64,000 nucleotides of DNA from Dactylellina haptotyla (GCA_031310005.1 CM062387.1:1798001-1862000), one strand, 5' to 3'. Positions 34,951 through 46,509 are shown, numbered from the stretch's first letter. Translations and numbers: made by a program. Notes: generated from the sequence alone by a model not told the origin.

Positions 34951-35777
34951 ATGCCGTCACCTCAGAGTCACAAACGATCTGCCGTCGAGGATATGGAGAA
35001 CGGTTTGATAACCCTCAATCCTAGCAAACGTCCAAAAATATCACCTGGGGGTGCATCAGACTGCTCAACTAATAAGGATCAGGGAGAATTTCTTCTCGGG
35101 TCTCAATAGCCACTGTACCATTTTTCGAAATATCTAAGAAACAACAGACTAACGAATAATCTACTACTAGGCAACTGAGAGACCCTGAATACTCTGATGT
35201 CACGGTTATGGTGGGCTCTGAACAGAAGGTCTACAAATTACATCGCGTAATCATCTGCGCAAAATCAAACTTCTTTAAGGCATGTCTTCGCCACCAGTTT
35301 CTTGAAGAACAGATGCGCGAAATAAAGCTTCCCGAGATCAGCTCACAGTCCTTCGATGTCATCGTCGACTGGATGTACCGTGGCAGCCTCTCCGCCGACT
35401 GGATCGATCGCAATCAGCCAAGTAGGACAAAATTCACACAACTTCTTCAGGCAGTGGATTTCATGGGTCTGGTCAATATTTACGGTGATATATTGTCAGC
35501 TTTTGATAATATCTTCCCGAAAACTATATGCTCATCCTCCGAGTTCAATTTTTCGAGATTTTATTCACTACTGGTAGCGCTGGCTACGACTTTACCACCA
35601 ACATTGGAAGACGACTTCCATGAGACAACTTATAACTTCTTTAGCGTGAGCTTCCCACGGTACTTTAACATAAGTAAGGAGCGCATAAAAATATTACCAG
35701 ATGCCATGAAAGTCGCTTGGATTGTTGCACGCGAACGGCTGATGCGGGATAGACAGTCGTCTTTTATTTCGAAATGA
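34951..35777 (+). CDS. BTB/POZ domain protein, cluster member 1
   Basis: Exon 1 (34951-35099) encodes a polar N-terminus with basic patches (HKRSAVED, NPSKRPKI). Exon 2 (35171-35777) carries the BTB domain (QLRDPEYSDVTVMVGSEQ, KLHRVIICAKSNFFKAC, IKLPEISSQSF, DWMYRG). The 71-nt phase-2 intron has a weak GTCTCA donor but a perfect GACTAAC branch and CTACTAG acceptor; total 251 aa. The C-terminus ends at VAWIVARERLMRDRQSSF, where member 2 continues into a Cys motif, so this copy lacks that tail. First of five tandem plus-strand genes that look like duplicates. Confidence 0.82.
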
Positions 35778-36501
35778 CGATGAACAATGTTTAAAAGGGG
35801 CGATAAGCGAGGGCAACGACAGGAAGTTAGCTTACTTTCTCTGGTAACGCGCATGGTCTTCTCTTAAGTAGAACAGAATTCAAGATTTCAATTCCAAGTC
35901 CTACGCTATCACCCAACACACTACTAGTAGTCTCGTTGCCAGCTACCATTGACAAGTGAATGTGGCAAGCTAAAAACATCTTTAAAGTCTATAGAAACCA
36001 GTATAACAGAGAAATATGAGATTTTAGATAGCTCTTAAGACTCTATCAACTACAACTTTGCGAAAGCTTTCGTTTGGTCGCAATACACGAAGCGAATTAG
36101 ATGGTAATTGCCTTACCACTTTCTGAACTTCTCAATCATCTTACCTCGAGAGCGCCTAGTAACATAGGGCAATGGGTCGGCGTTGCCTTTATCCTGCATA
36201 TGATGAGCTGTCTGTAAAATGGTATTTGTCAGTGTTGGTACAAGACTGGGTACCCGCACGGATTGAACTTTAAGCCAGTCGCAGTATATAAATTTGTCTG
36301 TGTTGTCGACAGCATGCATGTTGCAAGGGAGCGGGAAGCCTTGGCGTCTAGGACTTGGCTGCGATTCGATCCAATCTGCAAGGCTGGCGGCAAGCAGGCT
36401 TCGCATAGCAGAAAACCTTGACATCGACTTCATTGATAAGAGTTAATCGTCTGAATTCATCATAGGCGAGTACAGACACGGGTCAAAACTCGGCAGTTAA
36501 A
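35778..36501. other. Intergenic between BTB cluster members 1 and 2
   Basis: A 106-codon minus frame at 36113-36433 (MKSMSRFSAMRSLLAAS start) has a basic amphipathic beginning but no domain; I leave it uncalled. Otherwise empty. Confidence 0.4.
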
Positions 36502-37333
36502 ATGTCCAGTCCGAACGGAAGCGCCCAAGGGAGAGACAGCAGCTCCCAAGCGGGGCTCGTAGACGGAAGCGGTAGCCTAAACGGGTTCCTCATCCAGTTG
36601 GTAGCTCTCCACTCTCCATTCTCGCGTAGTTGCTGTGCAAAGTAATAATAGACAAGCGCAAGCCCATGGTAGACAGCTAAGAGACCCTGAATACTCCGAC
36701 GTCACAGTTCTGGTGGACACGAACGAGCAAGTCTATAAATTGCACCGGGTGATAATATGCAGTCAGTCCCAGTTCTTCAAGACCTGTCTCCGGGACGGCT
36801 TCATGGAGGGATCATCCCGCGAAATTAGGCTTCCTGAGATCAAAGCAGGAGCCTTCGAGATAGTTGTCGCCAGGATGTATGGAGAAAAGATACCGCTGGG
36901 CTGGGACAACAGTATATCCGACGACGGCCTCGAGAAACTGACCGATATATTTGAAGCGGCCAACTTTCTACTGTTGGAATTTATACAACGCGAGATCCTG
37001 GTTGGCCTGACGGAGATGTTCCAAGAGGCCAAAGAGCTCCCCGCCGAATACAAGTTCCCTGGGCTGGTGGCTCTGCTGAAAGCCCTCGCCGCCAGGTTGC
37101 CGGAATCTCTCGAACCGGAGTTTCTAGAATTGACTTACAGTTGCTTGGTCTTCTACCCGTGGCGAAAGCGCATCTCCGTCGCCACGGTCAAGCAGTTTCC
37201 AGATGCACTGAGAGTGGCTTGGATTGTCGCTCGCGAACGGTTGCTGTCCCTCCGTTGCAGAAATTGCGCGAATCTCATCAACAAATCTGGAACGCAATAT
37301 TGTGATGCTTGTTTGTCTCGAGAGATCTTTTAA
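36502..37333 (+). CDS. BTB/POZ domain protein with Cys tail, cluster member 2
   Basis: Exon 2 (36673-37333) is clear: QLRDPEYSDVTVLVDTNEQ, KLHRVIICSQSQFFKTC, FMEGSSREIRLPEI. Exon 1 (36502-36596, MSSPNGSAQGRDSSSQ) is inferred from phase and analogy; the donor GTTGGT is weak and a phase-0 GTAGCT lies four bases on. Total 251 aa under this model. The C-terminus carries CRNC, then CDAC: a probable single zinc site. Nearest relative in the window is member 1, with which it shares VAWIVARERL. Higher GC than its neighbours. Confidence 0.78.
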
Positions 37334-37738
37334 CCATAGCAGTACCATTCCACAGGATGTTGTTCTCTGGTCTTTTTTACCGTTTAGCCTTGTTTTGGTT
37401 GATATTCTTGCGGAATCAATATGTCTCGGCTTCCACCAATGTAGTTATTAAACTTCATCATTTATTTGTTTTAGCGTATATCATCGTTCGTAAGTATCAT
37501 TTAGAGGGGGATTTATTATCAGAGAGCCTTAGCATCTTGTGGTTAGCATTAGCATGTTAAAGTAAAATTAATGAGCGGAGTAGAGAAACCCTCAAATGGC
37601 ATACTTCAACTTCGGTGAGATTATAAAATATCGGGAGGCTCTCCTCACAGTAGTTTTATATTATCCTTTAAAGACAAGTAAACTTGCATCTAAATCAAAT
37701 TCAACCACGCTTCTCGCATCTATTTTATTTGATTCACA
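37334..37738. other. Intergenic
   Basis: AT-rich spacer between BTB cluster members 2 and 3. Nothing supported. Confidence 0.4.
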
Positions 37739-38699
37739 ATGGATGACCCCAGACAGCCACTTTTATCATCTCCTCGCGGCCGAAAGGTTACTGATGAAGG
37801 AATGTCCCCGCATGTTTCTCCGAGGTCGCAGCCAACGCCCAAATCAGCCAATCCACCTCGTCGACCTCCATCTTCCAGACCTCCTGCGATCCCACCTGAC
37901 TCCCTTCTAAAGTAATTCCTCTATTCTTCCGAGCCATTCACAGTGCTAATATCATTCTAGACTCCTCTCCTCCCACCAATACTCAGACGTCACCGTCATC
38001 GTCGGAACAGGCGAGAACCTACGTATCTACCGCCTCCACCGTAACATCATCTGCACTAAATCCAGATACCTCCAATCCGCCTGCCAATACCACATGCTAT
38101 CCAACACCCAGAACCCCCAAATCCAGCTCCCCGAACTCCTCCCACCGATCTTCGACATCGTCCTCGAATGGATCTATGGCGACATCCTCGTCCTCGAAGT
38201 CCACCAACCGCTCATCCTATCCCTCTACCGCGCCGCGACCTTCCTCCAACTACACGGCCTCAAGATCCAAATCGCCAAACAAGTTGCCAAAATGCTCAAG
38301 CATAAAAGAAAGAATGGCACCGCGATAAACTTTGATGGGTTCGAAATTGTACGCGGGATGTTCGAACACGCCGGGTCTACTTCTTATTTCAGCAGTTTGA
38401 GGAAATGTACAGATGAATTGGCGTTAGCAAACAATATCCCTCCGGATATTATCCAAACGGAGATGTTGAAAGGTAATACTGTGGACGATTGGAGCTCCAA
38501 GTTTTGGATGGCGCTTGCGGTGTCTTATCAGAAGGCTTTGCATGCTACGGTTTGTAGTGAGTGTCGTGCTATCGTCACCACGAGGACCAGTTTGGATAGG
38601 CAGTGTTGCCATTGTAGCGATTCCGAGTTGGGGGTACCTCATATGGGCCATCCGGGCAAGAATAGGGTTAGATTTGATGGTGCGAAGGACGGTGTGTGA
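37739..38699 (+). CDS. BTB/POZ domain protein with Cys motif, cluster member 3
   Basis: Exon 1 (37739-37911) gives a Pro/Ser/Arg-rich disordered N-terminus; exon 2 (37961-38699) gives the BTB domain (HQYSDVTVIVGTGENL, YRLHRNIICTKSRYLQSAC, QLPELLPPIFDIVLEWIYGD). The 49-nt phase-2 intron has GTAATT, GCTAAT and TTCTAG; total 303 aa. Near the C-terminus CSEC and CCHC could form a zinc site. The first part of exon 2 is strikingly C-rich, unlike members 1 and 4, pointing to a different age or source of this copy. Confidence 0.83.
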
Positions 38700-39085
38700 T
38701 TATGGATATGCTGGTGCTTTTAAGGCATGGCTGAATTTTTCTAATATGTAGACTAGAAGGAAGGAGAACCTATTTCATTTTCTTCTCTTCTATCGTATAG
38801 CTATAAAGCACATGCTCATCATGGAGTTAAATATTTTTGAGGCACTAGACGTTACTACGAAATACTCAAATTCTTCATCTTTCCAGCGACATCTTAAAAA
38901 TGAACTTCTAGGTTTTTCTTGATCTCCGATTAAAGAGCGAGCAAAAATCTTGAGTTTATCCAAAGTCTGTTTCATTTTTATTCCATTACAACCTCCTGCT
39001 ACTCCTAGGTGTGTTCGGTCTGGGTCGGTTAAAAGGTATTTGGCGTACGCAAACCATAAAACTGTCGAAATCAACGAGTCAATAA
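38700..39085. other. Intergenic
   Basis: Spacer between BTB members 3 and 4. A 94-codon minus frame (38790-39074) has no recognisable feature. Confidence 0.4.
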
Positions 39086-39921
39086 ATGGCTAGAGTCGCG
39101 TATTGCAAGTCCAAGCTAAGTCAGCTGTTGGAACAACAAACTATGAACGACGAAAGCGCAAAAAATGTGCCTAGAGGCTCACTCCTAGGGTGCGTAGTCT
39201 AAACCTGCCAGATGCTTACTTGTTGAATCCACATAGTAAACTCTGAATTTTTATTATCGATGTCGATAGACTCTTAGATGACAACACATACTCAGATGTT
39301 ACCGTCTACGTGGGATCTGAAAAAAAGGAGTTCAAACTTCACAGGTCTATTATCTGCCATCAGTCCGAGTTCTTCAACGCTGCGTGTAAAGATGGATTTC
39401 TTGAAGGATCGAATAAAAAGATCGAGCTGCCAGAGGCGCAAGTGAAGCCGTTTGAAGTTAGCTTAAAATGGCTTTACAACGGCGGATATAATATTGACTT
39501 TACGACCGAAAGATACTTTGAAATACTCGAAGAGTTGCGCATCGCAGACTTCCTGGGCATCAAAGACCTCCAGGAAGAGGTATTTCAAAGTTTTTGTGCA
39601 GTAGTGGAACGAGAAGGGCTGAAAGACCATGATAGCACCTCCCTTCCGCTATTGGATTTTTTTGTTTGCCTGGTGGAATGTTCAGGGATCACAAACTGGA
39701 GCTCAGTTAGGGACCTCGCGAATAAAGTTGTTGTAGCACGATGTATCAACGTCGATGAGAAACTGGGGTCCAACAGAACGGAACAGGCGCTCATAATATT
39801 AGTGAACGCATACAAAGAAAAATTCGGTAGTTTCTTTCATACCAGTTGTGTATCTATGATAGATTCGAACCGGTCTAGAAATTGTTTTATATGCCACATA
39901 AAGGTCTCCAGGAAGCCTTGA
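39086..39921 (+). CDS. BTB/POZ domain protein, cluster member 4
   Basis: Exon 1 (39086-39189; an in-frame Met also occurs at codon 21) joins exon 2 (39270-39921) at phase 2 over an 80-nt intron (donor GTGCGT, acceptor GATAG); total 251 aa. BTB core: LLDDNTYSDVTVYVGSEKK, KLHRSIICHQSEFFNAAC, GFLEGSNKKIELPEAQ, KWLYNGG. The C-terminus retains only one CxxC-like element (NCFICH), so a complete zinc site is doubtful. Same gene architecture and orientation as members 1-3 and 5. Confidence 0.8.
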
Positions 39922-40388
39922 TGGCTCATTTCTTTTCTTGCACCAGGCGTCTATCTTATTCAGAGGATATAAATTATAAAACTTCACTAGATCTATAGAA
40001 TATTTTGTTTCTGAAAATCAACGCAATAAATACTTAATCTGGTTAAAGTATTTCCACGACTTGAAATGATAATTTTAAGCAATATATTATTAGTCTACTT
40101 TGAATGCACTGAATCTTTTGATTCTATATTTTTCCCTCACTGTCGACAACACAAAGAAATGATATAAAAGCAAAGAGACGGGCCCCGGCGTCAGACTAAT
40201 CTCCCCCAGAACCTCTCCCAGAACCCCCAGAGCCCACCTGCACACCGCCCACAGTCCCCCGTGCACACTAGATCCATTCAAGAGTGCCCCACACACCATC
40301 CCACTAACTATATGCAAGTAGACCCTTTAGTTATATAGTATAAGCATCTAACAATTTCATCGAATAGAAATTAAATATCGTATATAGA
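39922..40388. other. Intergenic
   Basis: Spacer between BTB members 4 and 5, with a C-rich block at about 40175-40270 and AT-rich flanks. Nothing coding supported. Confidence 0.4.
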
Positions 40389-41347
40389 ATGACAAGCCAA
40401 AGATTTACTAGCAATGGACGCCCCCAAGCGGGTCCACAATACCGCGACAAAGGTGACCCCACCCAGTCACAGAAATACAACGGTGGTCCGACTCCACCAC
40501 GTACTGACAACGGCGGCCAGACCCAACCGCAAGCTGAGAATGTGTCCTTCGGACCTAAAGACACCTTCAAGTTGTATGTTTATTCAAATGCTATCCCATC
40601 CTGCTACTGTTTCCCTGAATAATCATCACTAATTCGCATGCTAACGAAACTTCAAGTCTCTCCGGAGATACTAAATACACTGACGTCAGATTGCTTGTCG
40701 GTTCAGAAGGTAAGCCGCTTTATTTCCACGCCTGTGCATTAGCAGCAGGGTCTCCATACTTCCGCGCGAAGTTAAGTCCCCCGCATGGCCGCACAATGGA
40801 GAGACGTATGACCCTAAAGCTTCCAGCGCTCACTTACCGCGGGGTCAAGCGAGCCTGTGACTGGCTTTACGGGAATCCCCTGCCCAGACTGGATGCCAAG
40901 GCGTTGTTCAGCGATGTCCTATACGAGACGTATCTCGCAGCTCAATACCTCGGCATTCCAAGTTTAACTAGGGCACTGCACCGAGATATCAGATTCGTTT
41001 TTGAAGAGAATCTCGGGCTGCCTGGAACCGAGAAGTTGCTTTGTTACAGGCGGAAAGACCCACTACTTCTTCTCGAGACCGTCGCTCGCCTCTACAACAA
41101 GAAGAGCTTCGACTCTTACATGTATTTGGCGAGGATTGTGGCAAAGAAGGTATACCCTGATTCTAAGTTTATCAGGAGGTACATGGGCAGTAGCAAATGC
41201 GATGGCATGTTCTTTACGGCTTTGATGACCGCGTATGCGGATCTCGTCGATGTCGTTAGGGGCGAGGCCAGGGCTATGTTTGCTTCTTATGAAGATCGTC
41301 TTAATGAACTTCGTGTACGTGGAAAATCCGGAAAGAAGCGAAGCTGA
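40389..41347 (+). CDS. BTB/POZ domain protein, cluster member 5
   Basis: Exon 1 (40389-40573) encodes a Gln/Pro/Gly-rich N-terminus (SQRFTSNGRPQAGPQYRD). Exon 2 (40657-41347) carries a divergent BTB domain (GDTKYTDVRLLVGSEGK, YFHACALAAGSPYFRAKL, CDWLYGNPLP). The 83-nt phase-2 intron is well supported (GTATGT, TGCTAAC, TCAAG); total 291 aa. The central LHR is changed to FHA, and the C-terminus is basic (RVRGKSGKKRS) instead of Cys-bearing. It is the most divergent of the plus-strand tandem members, so it may be an older duplicate or have a different partner. Confidence 0.8.
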
Positions 41348-41967
41348 GGATTGAGGAAGAATGGATATCTATCAGTTGGCGAGTGTGTTGTGATAGAATC
41401 CATTTTGTACTCTCTTTATGTTCACTTCGATCCTGTGATCAGAGTTTATTTTTTGGACGTTAGAGAACTATTATTTTCAATCTCTACGCCTTCCCCTTTA
41501 TGTCTTGGATTTTGTGGAGGCTCTTTTGGGTCGATACTGATTGGCTTGCTTGTTCTCAAAGAGATTTTGTATGTTAGTGACACAAATCAGGTTTCTGAAA
41601 ATATCTTTGCCCAAATGCCAACTTTTTTGCTCCAGTAAAATATATTCCTACTTTAAGAACTCAACACTTCAAACTGTGCTTAAACGTACTCTTAAATTAG
41701 ATAACATACAAATGTATTGAGTTTGCGTAGACAGCTAGCTCCCTGTGATAAGTCATCAGTTTCAACACAACTACATCGATGATATATCCAGATACTCTGT
41801 GGAAATGTCAAGACTCTGGTAAGTCCCCACTGTATACTCTCGACATGTCGTGAATCTACTCAAGTACCACTAAATCCGTCCTTAGAAACCCATAATGCCG
41901 ACCCTCGACAAGCACTTTCAAAACAAAAAAAGAAGGAAAGGAAAGAAAAAATATAATCGGTGAGTGA
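41348..41967. other. Intergenic
   Basis: Region between BTB member 5 and the tRNA. A 95-codon plus frame (41351-41638) is T-rich and featureless; not called. Confidence 0.4.
41946..41951 (-). terminator. Pol III terminator of tRNA-Gly
   Basis: A run of six T on the minus strand, starting 17 nt past the tRNA 3' end, is a standard RNA polymerase III stop. Confidence 0.75.
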
Positions 41968-42054
41968 TGCGTCCGCCGGGAATCGAACCCGGGGCTGATC
42001 GATACTGTGCTTGTAGCTTGGCAACGATCAATTTTACCACTAAACCACAAACGC
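41968..42054 (-). tRNA. tRNA-Gly(GCC) with a 16-nt intron
   Basis: The minus strand folds as a tRNA. The acceptor stem pairs GCGTTTG with CGGACGC (two G-U pairs), with discriminator A. The D arm reads TGGTTTAGTGGTA (A box) and the T arm CCGGGTTCGATTCCCGG (B box). The anticodon stem GATCG/CGATC frames a loop TTGCCA with anticodon GCC. A 16-nt intron follows the anticodon at the usual place (3' of position 37). It decodes GGC and GGU. The intronless length is 71 nt before CCA addition, normal for eukaryotic tRNA-Gly. Confidence 0.93.
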
Positions 42055-43024
42055 TTCTTGATTGGATGACGAGGACGAGATTTGATGATCTTAGCATGTA
42101 TCAGCCCTTGACTCGCCAACACGTTCCGCTGCCATTGTGCGTAGACGACCTTCTTCGTATTGAGGTTCGCACAACACGAGTCTGGTTACGAGACTGGGCC
42201 CAGCGTTTCGGCCAGTACACGGCAAACCAAGCGGGTTGTGTTAACAATATTCGCTTATGCGGGGTTTCTATAGTTTGTTAATTTGTTTAAATCCTATGCC
42301 TAAAATTACAATTTAAATAAAATTTTTGAAGAAATAATAATTAATATAATAATATTGAGAATAACATAGCGTAAAGCAAGGTACAGGTATTTTTGCTGTC
42401 AAGCCCCCGGTCTGTGACGACATACTGGTCTAGATGCCTCGATTAATGGGTCAGAATGCGGGAGTTTCCGGCATGTTTGCAAAATGCGGCAGCTCGTTCC
42501 CCTCGAACGTGCAAGTTTCGGCACCGAGGTGTTAGAATGCTGATCGAAGATCATGCTGCAACCTTGTAAAGGTCCTTGGTCTTTTAATTTTCGAGTTTTC
42601 CTCGCTACCATTAACTAGAAAATCGATTTGATCTATTTATACATATCCGGATATCCGGATGCGAAATGATGTTTGCGGCATTGCAGATTGACAAATCTGT
42701 CACAACACTAAGGGCTAAGGACTTACAAAACAAGCAGTAGCTAAGATCTAATTCCCGCTTAAGATACTTCGATCTCTGGGTACGAGACTAGATGCGAATC
42801 CGGGTATTGGTGTGTTGATTATTAATACCTGATCGGTAACACAAAAGAGCGGGGTTGATGACGGAATCGATATATATCTCAGCCTTATGTTTATTATACG
42901 CCGCCGCCGCAAACCCCACCAGACTTCACCACCAACCCCACCAAACATCATTACCAACCCCACCAAACGTTTAAACATCACATCTAGCCAAAGAGTCCGC
43001 AATATATCCCACTACATAGCCACA
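42055..43024. other. Intergenic
   Basis: About 970 nt with a very AT-rich stretch (42260-42380) and a C-rich direct promoter region with repeated ACCCCACCAAAC-like words at 42910-42970, just upstream of the thioredoxin gene. Confidence 0.5.
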
Positions 43025-43484
43025 ATGCCAGTCACAGCAATTAACAGGTGAGCGTCTTAAATGAGTATTATATATCGGCCAGCGGCTTATCTCATTCATA
43101 TGACAACAGCTTCCAAGAATTCCAAGACCATATAAACGGGGACAAGCTGACCATCATTGACTTTTGGGCAACATGGTGTGGCCCCTGCAGAGCGATCTCG
43201 CCAGTCTTTGAACAGCTGTCTGAGAAAGAAGAGTTTTCAGACATCGGGTTCTACAAGGTGGACGTTGATGAACAAGAACATATCTCCCAAGAAGTTGGCA
43301 TCAGAGCTATGCGTAAGTTCCCTACATAATAAATCTGAGGATTCCAGAAAAAATAACTTTCCTTATTCCGCTGGTGATAGCAACATTTGTGGTGTTCAAA
43401 AGTGGTACCAAGGTCGAGGAACTTGTCGGGCCCCATCCAGCCAACCTAGAAAAACTTATTATGAAGGCGAAAGGCTCGGAGTAG
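43025..43484 (+). CDS. Thioredoxin
   Basis: Three exons (43025-43047, 43110-43312, 43381-43484) give 109 aa, the normal thioredoxin size. Introns are 62 nt (GTGAGC, phase 2) and 68 nt (GTAAGT, phase 1). The active-site motif WCGPC lies within FWATWCGPC, and the cis-Pro loop is AMPTFVVFKSG. Thioredoxin reduces protein disulfides using electrons from NADPH through thioredoxin reductase. No targeting peptide is visible, so it is probably cytosolic. The N-terminal MPVTAINS is typical of fungal members, and the C-terminus ends in a basic helix. Unspliced reading gives only broken frames, confirming the joins. Confidence 0.95.
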
Positions 43485-43816
43485 AGCAATTATTTGGTGG
43501 ACTATCCTTAAGATTACACATTGTATTCTGCTTACAAAGATTATATAGAGTTTAGATAAAGAGTCTCAAGCAAAAATATTTAAATATTCCAGGCTCTAGA
43601 ACGCTTGAACGCCCCCATGCTCAGTTTGCCGTGTAACTGCTGAAACTTGCCATTGTTTAATGTGGGACTTCACAAGTGGAATCTTAGGGATAGAAACAAC
43701 AAATTAATTGATTTCATTACTCTATACGCACTACATAGATCTAATTATCCTAGTTCGTTCTAAACACTATATCTACGCGTTGTGATAACAATTTAAGCCC
43801 CATATACGGGCTTAAC
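43485..43816. other. Intergenic between convergent genes
   Basis: AT-rich 3' flanks of the thioredoxin and subtilase genes. Nothing else seen. Confidence 0.45.
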
Positions 43817-44902
43817 TTAGGCATCGTGAATACCGTTATAAAGGAAACTTAGTTGCCCGTTCCCGTTCCCCTCAACGACTTTTCGACTTTTCCCGAGTAG
43901 AAATTTTTTCATGGCCACGGGATCTTTACTCAGATTTGGGTGTTTTACCATCAACTCAGCGATCACCCCGGCTACTACCGGAGCTGCAAATGAAGTTCCA
44001 GAACCCGACGAATAGTTTTTCGGGGAGGCGGTTGCTATATTCAGCCAGTCACCAGGTGCGTATATATCCACACATTTTCCAAAATTAGATTTCGGCCATG
44101 GCGTATTGGTACCGGGCCATAACTTCTTGTCTTTCGAATCAGAGTCTCCGTACTTGGCTGTTGCGCCAACCACAATCATTCCTTGAGTATCATTGTAAAA
44201 TCTCTGGGGCACGCCGGTACAAGCGCCCGAACCTTGATTCCCAGCAGCTATAGTGATGTGGATTCCAGCTTTTATCGCATCCTGGATCAACTTGTGTTCA
44301 ATTTTCACCACTTCTTGTTGCTGTTTGGGGGTAAGGTTCGTCAGCTTCTCGGGCCACCATATGGAGGACAGGTTGATAACAGATCCGACGAAACCGGGAT
44401 ACTTCTTCCGATCAGCCTTCTTTGAATTATGTAGCTTAATGATCTTTGGGAGAGCGTTGTTAGCGTAGGCAGCACATGCGATAATGTTGACTTTTCTGGC
44501 TACTCCGTATTTTGAACCACCCAGAATGCCAGCTACTGACGTTCCATGCCCTGCTTTGTCCGCAGCCACCGCTCCTCCTTCCAACATTGTCATTCTCCCA
44601 CCAAAGTCTGGGTGCTGTGGGTAAAATTTCGAGTCAATCACGTAGGCATCTACTCCTGCGCCTGAGCGGGCGTCATGATAGTATGTACCATTGCCTTTGA
44701 GTTTCCATACGTCTTTATCGCTTTTCTTGGCGGAGATTTTCGCTAGATACCATGGCGCGTCTTTAATTTCGGCAACATTTGCCACATTTCCTGCTGTTGC
44801 TTCGACCACAGCAGCGGTTTCATTGGAAGTTAGCGGCACCGCGTAAGAGCTGTGTGCGCTGAAGAATAAGAAAGTCACCGATACGATGGTGGGCGACCTC
44901 AT
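43817..44902 (-). CDS. Secreted subtilisin-like serine protease (S8 family)
   Basis: A single exon of 361 aa. A signal peptide (MRSPTIVSVTFLFFSAHSSYA) is followed by a short propeptide-like region. The catalytic triad is present: Asp in DAYVIDSKFY, His in AGHGTSVAGIL and Ser in SGSGTSFAAPVVAG; the oxyanion Asn is in IAAGNQG. The motif around Asp is DSK where most family members have DTG. The inhibitor I9-type propeptide of proteinase K relatives is not obvious, since only about 55 residues separate the signal from the catalytic core. Likely an extracellular or vacuolar endopeptidase. The odd Asp motif and short pro-region leave activity and folding open. Confidence 0.88.
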   Translation of the reverse strand: MRSPTIVSVTFLFFSAHSSYAVPLTSNETAAVVEATAGNVANVAEIKDAPWYLAKISAKKSDKDVWKLKGNGTYYHDARSGAGVDAYVIDSKFYPQHPDFGGRMTMLEGGAVAADKAGHGTSVAGILGGSKYGVARKVNIIACAAYANNALPKIIKLHNSKKADRKKYPGFVGSVINLSSIWWPEKLTNLTPKQQQEVVKIEHKLIQDAIKAGIHITIAAGNQGSGACTGVPQRFYNDTQGMIVVGATAKYGDSDSKDKKLWPGTNTPWPKSNFGKCVDIYAPGDWLNIATASPKNYSSGSGTSFAAPVVAGVIAELMVKHPNLSKDPVAMKKFLLGKSRKVVEGNGNGQLSFLYNGIHDA

Positions 44903-46509
44903 TTTCGCTTTTATATTAATAGAATTTATACTGAAATATTAATATTATTTATTCGATCTAAAGGAATTAAGTTTGGTAGAAAGTGATTAATAGATAGAGT
45001 CAAGGACCTGCCTTATGTCTTAAGATTTTTAGGGTATGAAAATATTGTTGCTTGTTGACCACGAAGAAGGGAGGTAGACTGCTCATATTTATAAAAATTG
45101 TGACCATATGTCTTCTATAATTCCATACCCAGAAATAGCATCAAGTTGAATATTCGCCATAGGTCGTCCATCTTTCCATTAGGTGCGACTCAAAATTTCA
45201 GGATGCATACCAGCAGGAGCTTCCGGGTGAGACAATACTGTAAGTATTGGATCTTGGCTGAGGACGACATACGAGTTGCAACAGAGCTTTAGAATCTAAT
45301 GCCCAGGACTCTCCCATGCTGCAGCGCAGGAGAAAGGTTCTCGTAATTGTATGCACTCGGAATTGCGACAGTCGACAGGATCACCTTCTTCTATCAAAAA
45401 ATTCTCCGCTAAGCCTCGGTGCGCGTTGTCGGAACGGTTTTGGTCTAGCATCAAGTAGGACATTGCGAGCGTCGCAGTTACCTAAATAGGAAAGTAGCCT
45501 TCGATAACCAGTTTCAATGGGACTAGCGTGCGCATTCAGAGTGGTAGGTAAAACCTCACAGGGTGAACCAAACTTTAGGATACCTATGCGTGTTACCAAG
45601 GATGCAGGTGTGTGCAACCGGCCAGAAAAGTCCCGAAGCGTCGATTGAGCCCTCTAGAATATGCTACAGATCTGTGACTGATATTAATTTACCGGTAATC
45701 CCGGGTCGGTATCGGCTATTAAGCCGAAATATCAGGAATTTATTATAATATCTGTTACAAGCACAAAATCAAAATCGATTCCTATGAAAATACTCTGAAG
45801 CCTCTTAAAGATATATGCGTAATTATTGTAAGGTGAGAAAATAATTAATGTCATATGCACCGTCAACTTCGATGCTTGAAAGGCCTCAACCGCTGGTAGG
45901 CGTTATATGTACCAACGTGAAAGACGGATCATTATGTGACTGAGCTAGCTGGTGCGTTGAGATGAGACGAAAAACAGTTCGTCTGTGTAACCAGGCTAAG
46001 TGCCCCGATTCGCAAAGATTCTCCAGCTCTTCGTTGTGAACGCACTGCTAGAGATGAGCCCACCGAAGCGTCAGTATCAGACCAAGAAAGCAGGACATGG
46101 AAGCTATTTCCATTGGAATTCCTTGACACGAGATTCGATCCTACACGCATCCAACACGTATACGCATTTGCAGACTCTAATTGCAATTGCGCTAATTCGG
46201 CGAGAATGTGTGATATTTTTTCAACAGTTTTGTGTTGGACACCAAGTTCGGAATGCGTTGTGTTACGTAAGCCGACCAAGCGGGCAATTCAAATAGCCTT
46301 GGGCGTCATAACCCCGATCCTACTCCGTTCGACAACTTGCGGTAAGCTTTCCTACAAAGGTAACTAGGATATCAGGCATTGCTGGTGGGTACGCACACTT
46401 AACTGCACACACAATACTAAACGTAAGGGTCTCCACTTCAAGACCCGCAGTTACACTGATAAGGCTAACCAGCTCTTCGGCCAATCAAAGTACTGGCTTC
46501 TGCTGTATT
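44903..46509. other. Intergenic, 1.6 kb
   Basis: AT-rich near the subtilase promoter, more balanced at 45300-46500. A 115-codon minus frame (45932-46279) and shorter frames overlap each other; none has a domain, signal peptide or splice-supported partner. Confidence 0.45.

Noticed and set aside
36113-36433. 106-codon minus frame between BTB genes
   Set aside because: No domain, no promoter or splice support; the basic start could be chance.
46430-46500. A tRNA-like minus-strand stretch with a D-arm-like word
   Set aside because: There is no T arm with GGTTCGA and no acceptor pairing.
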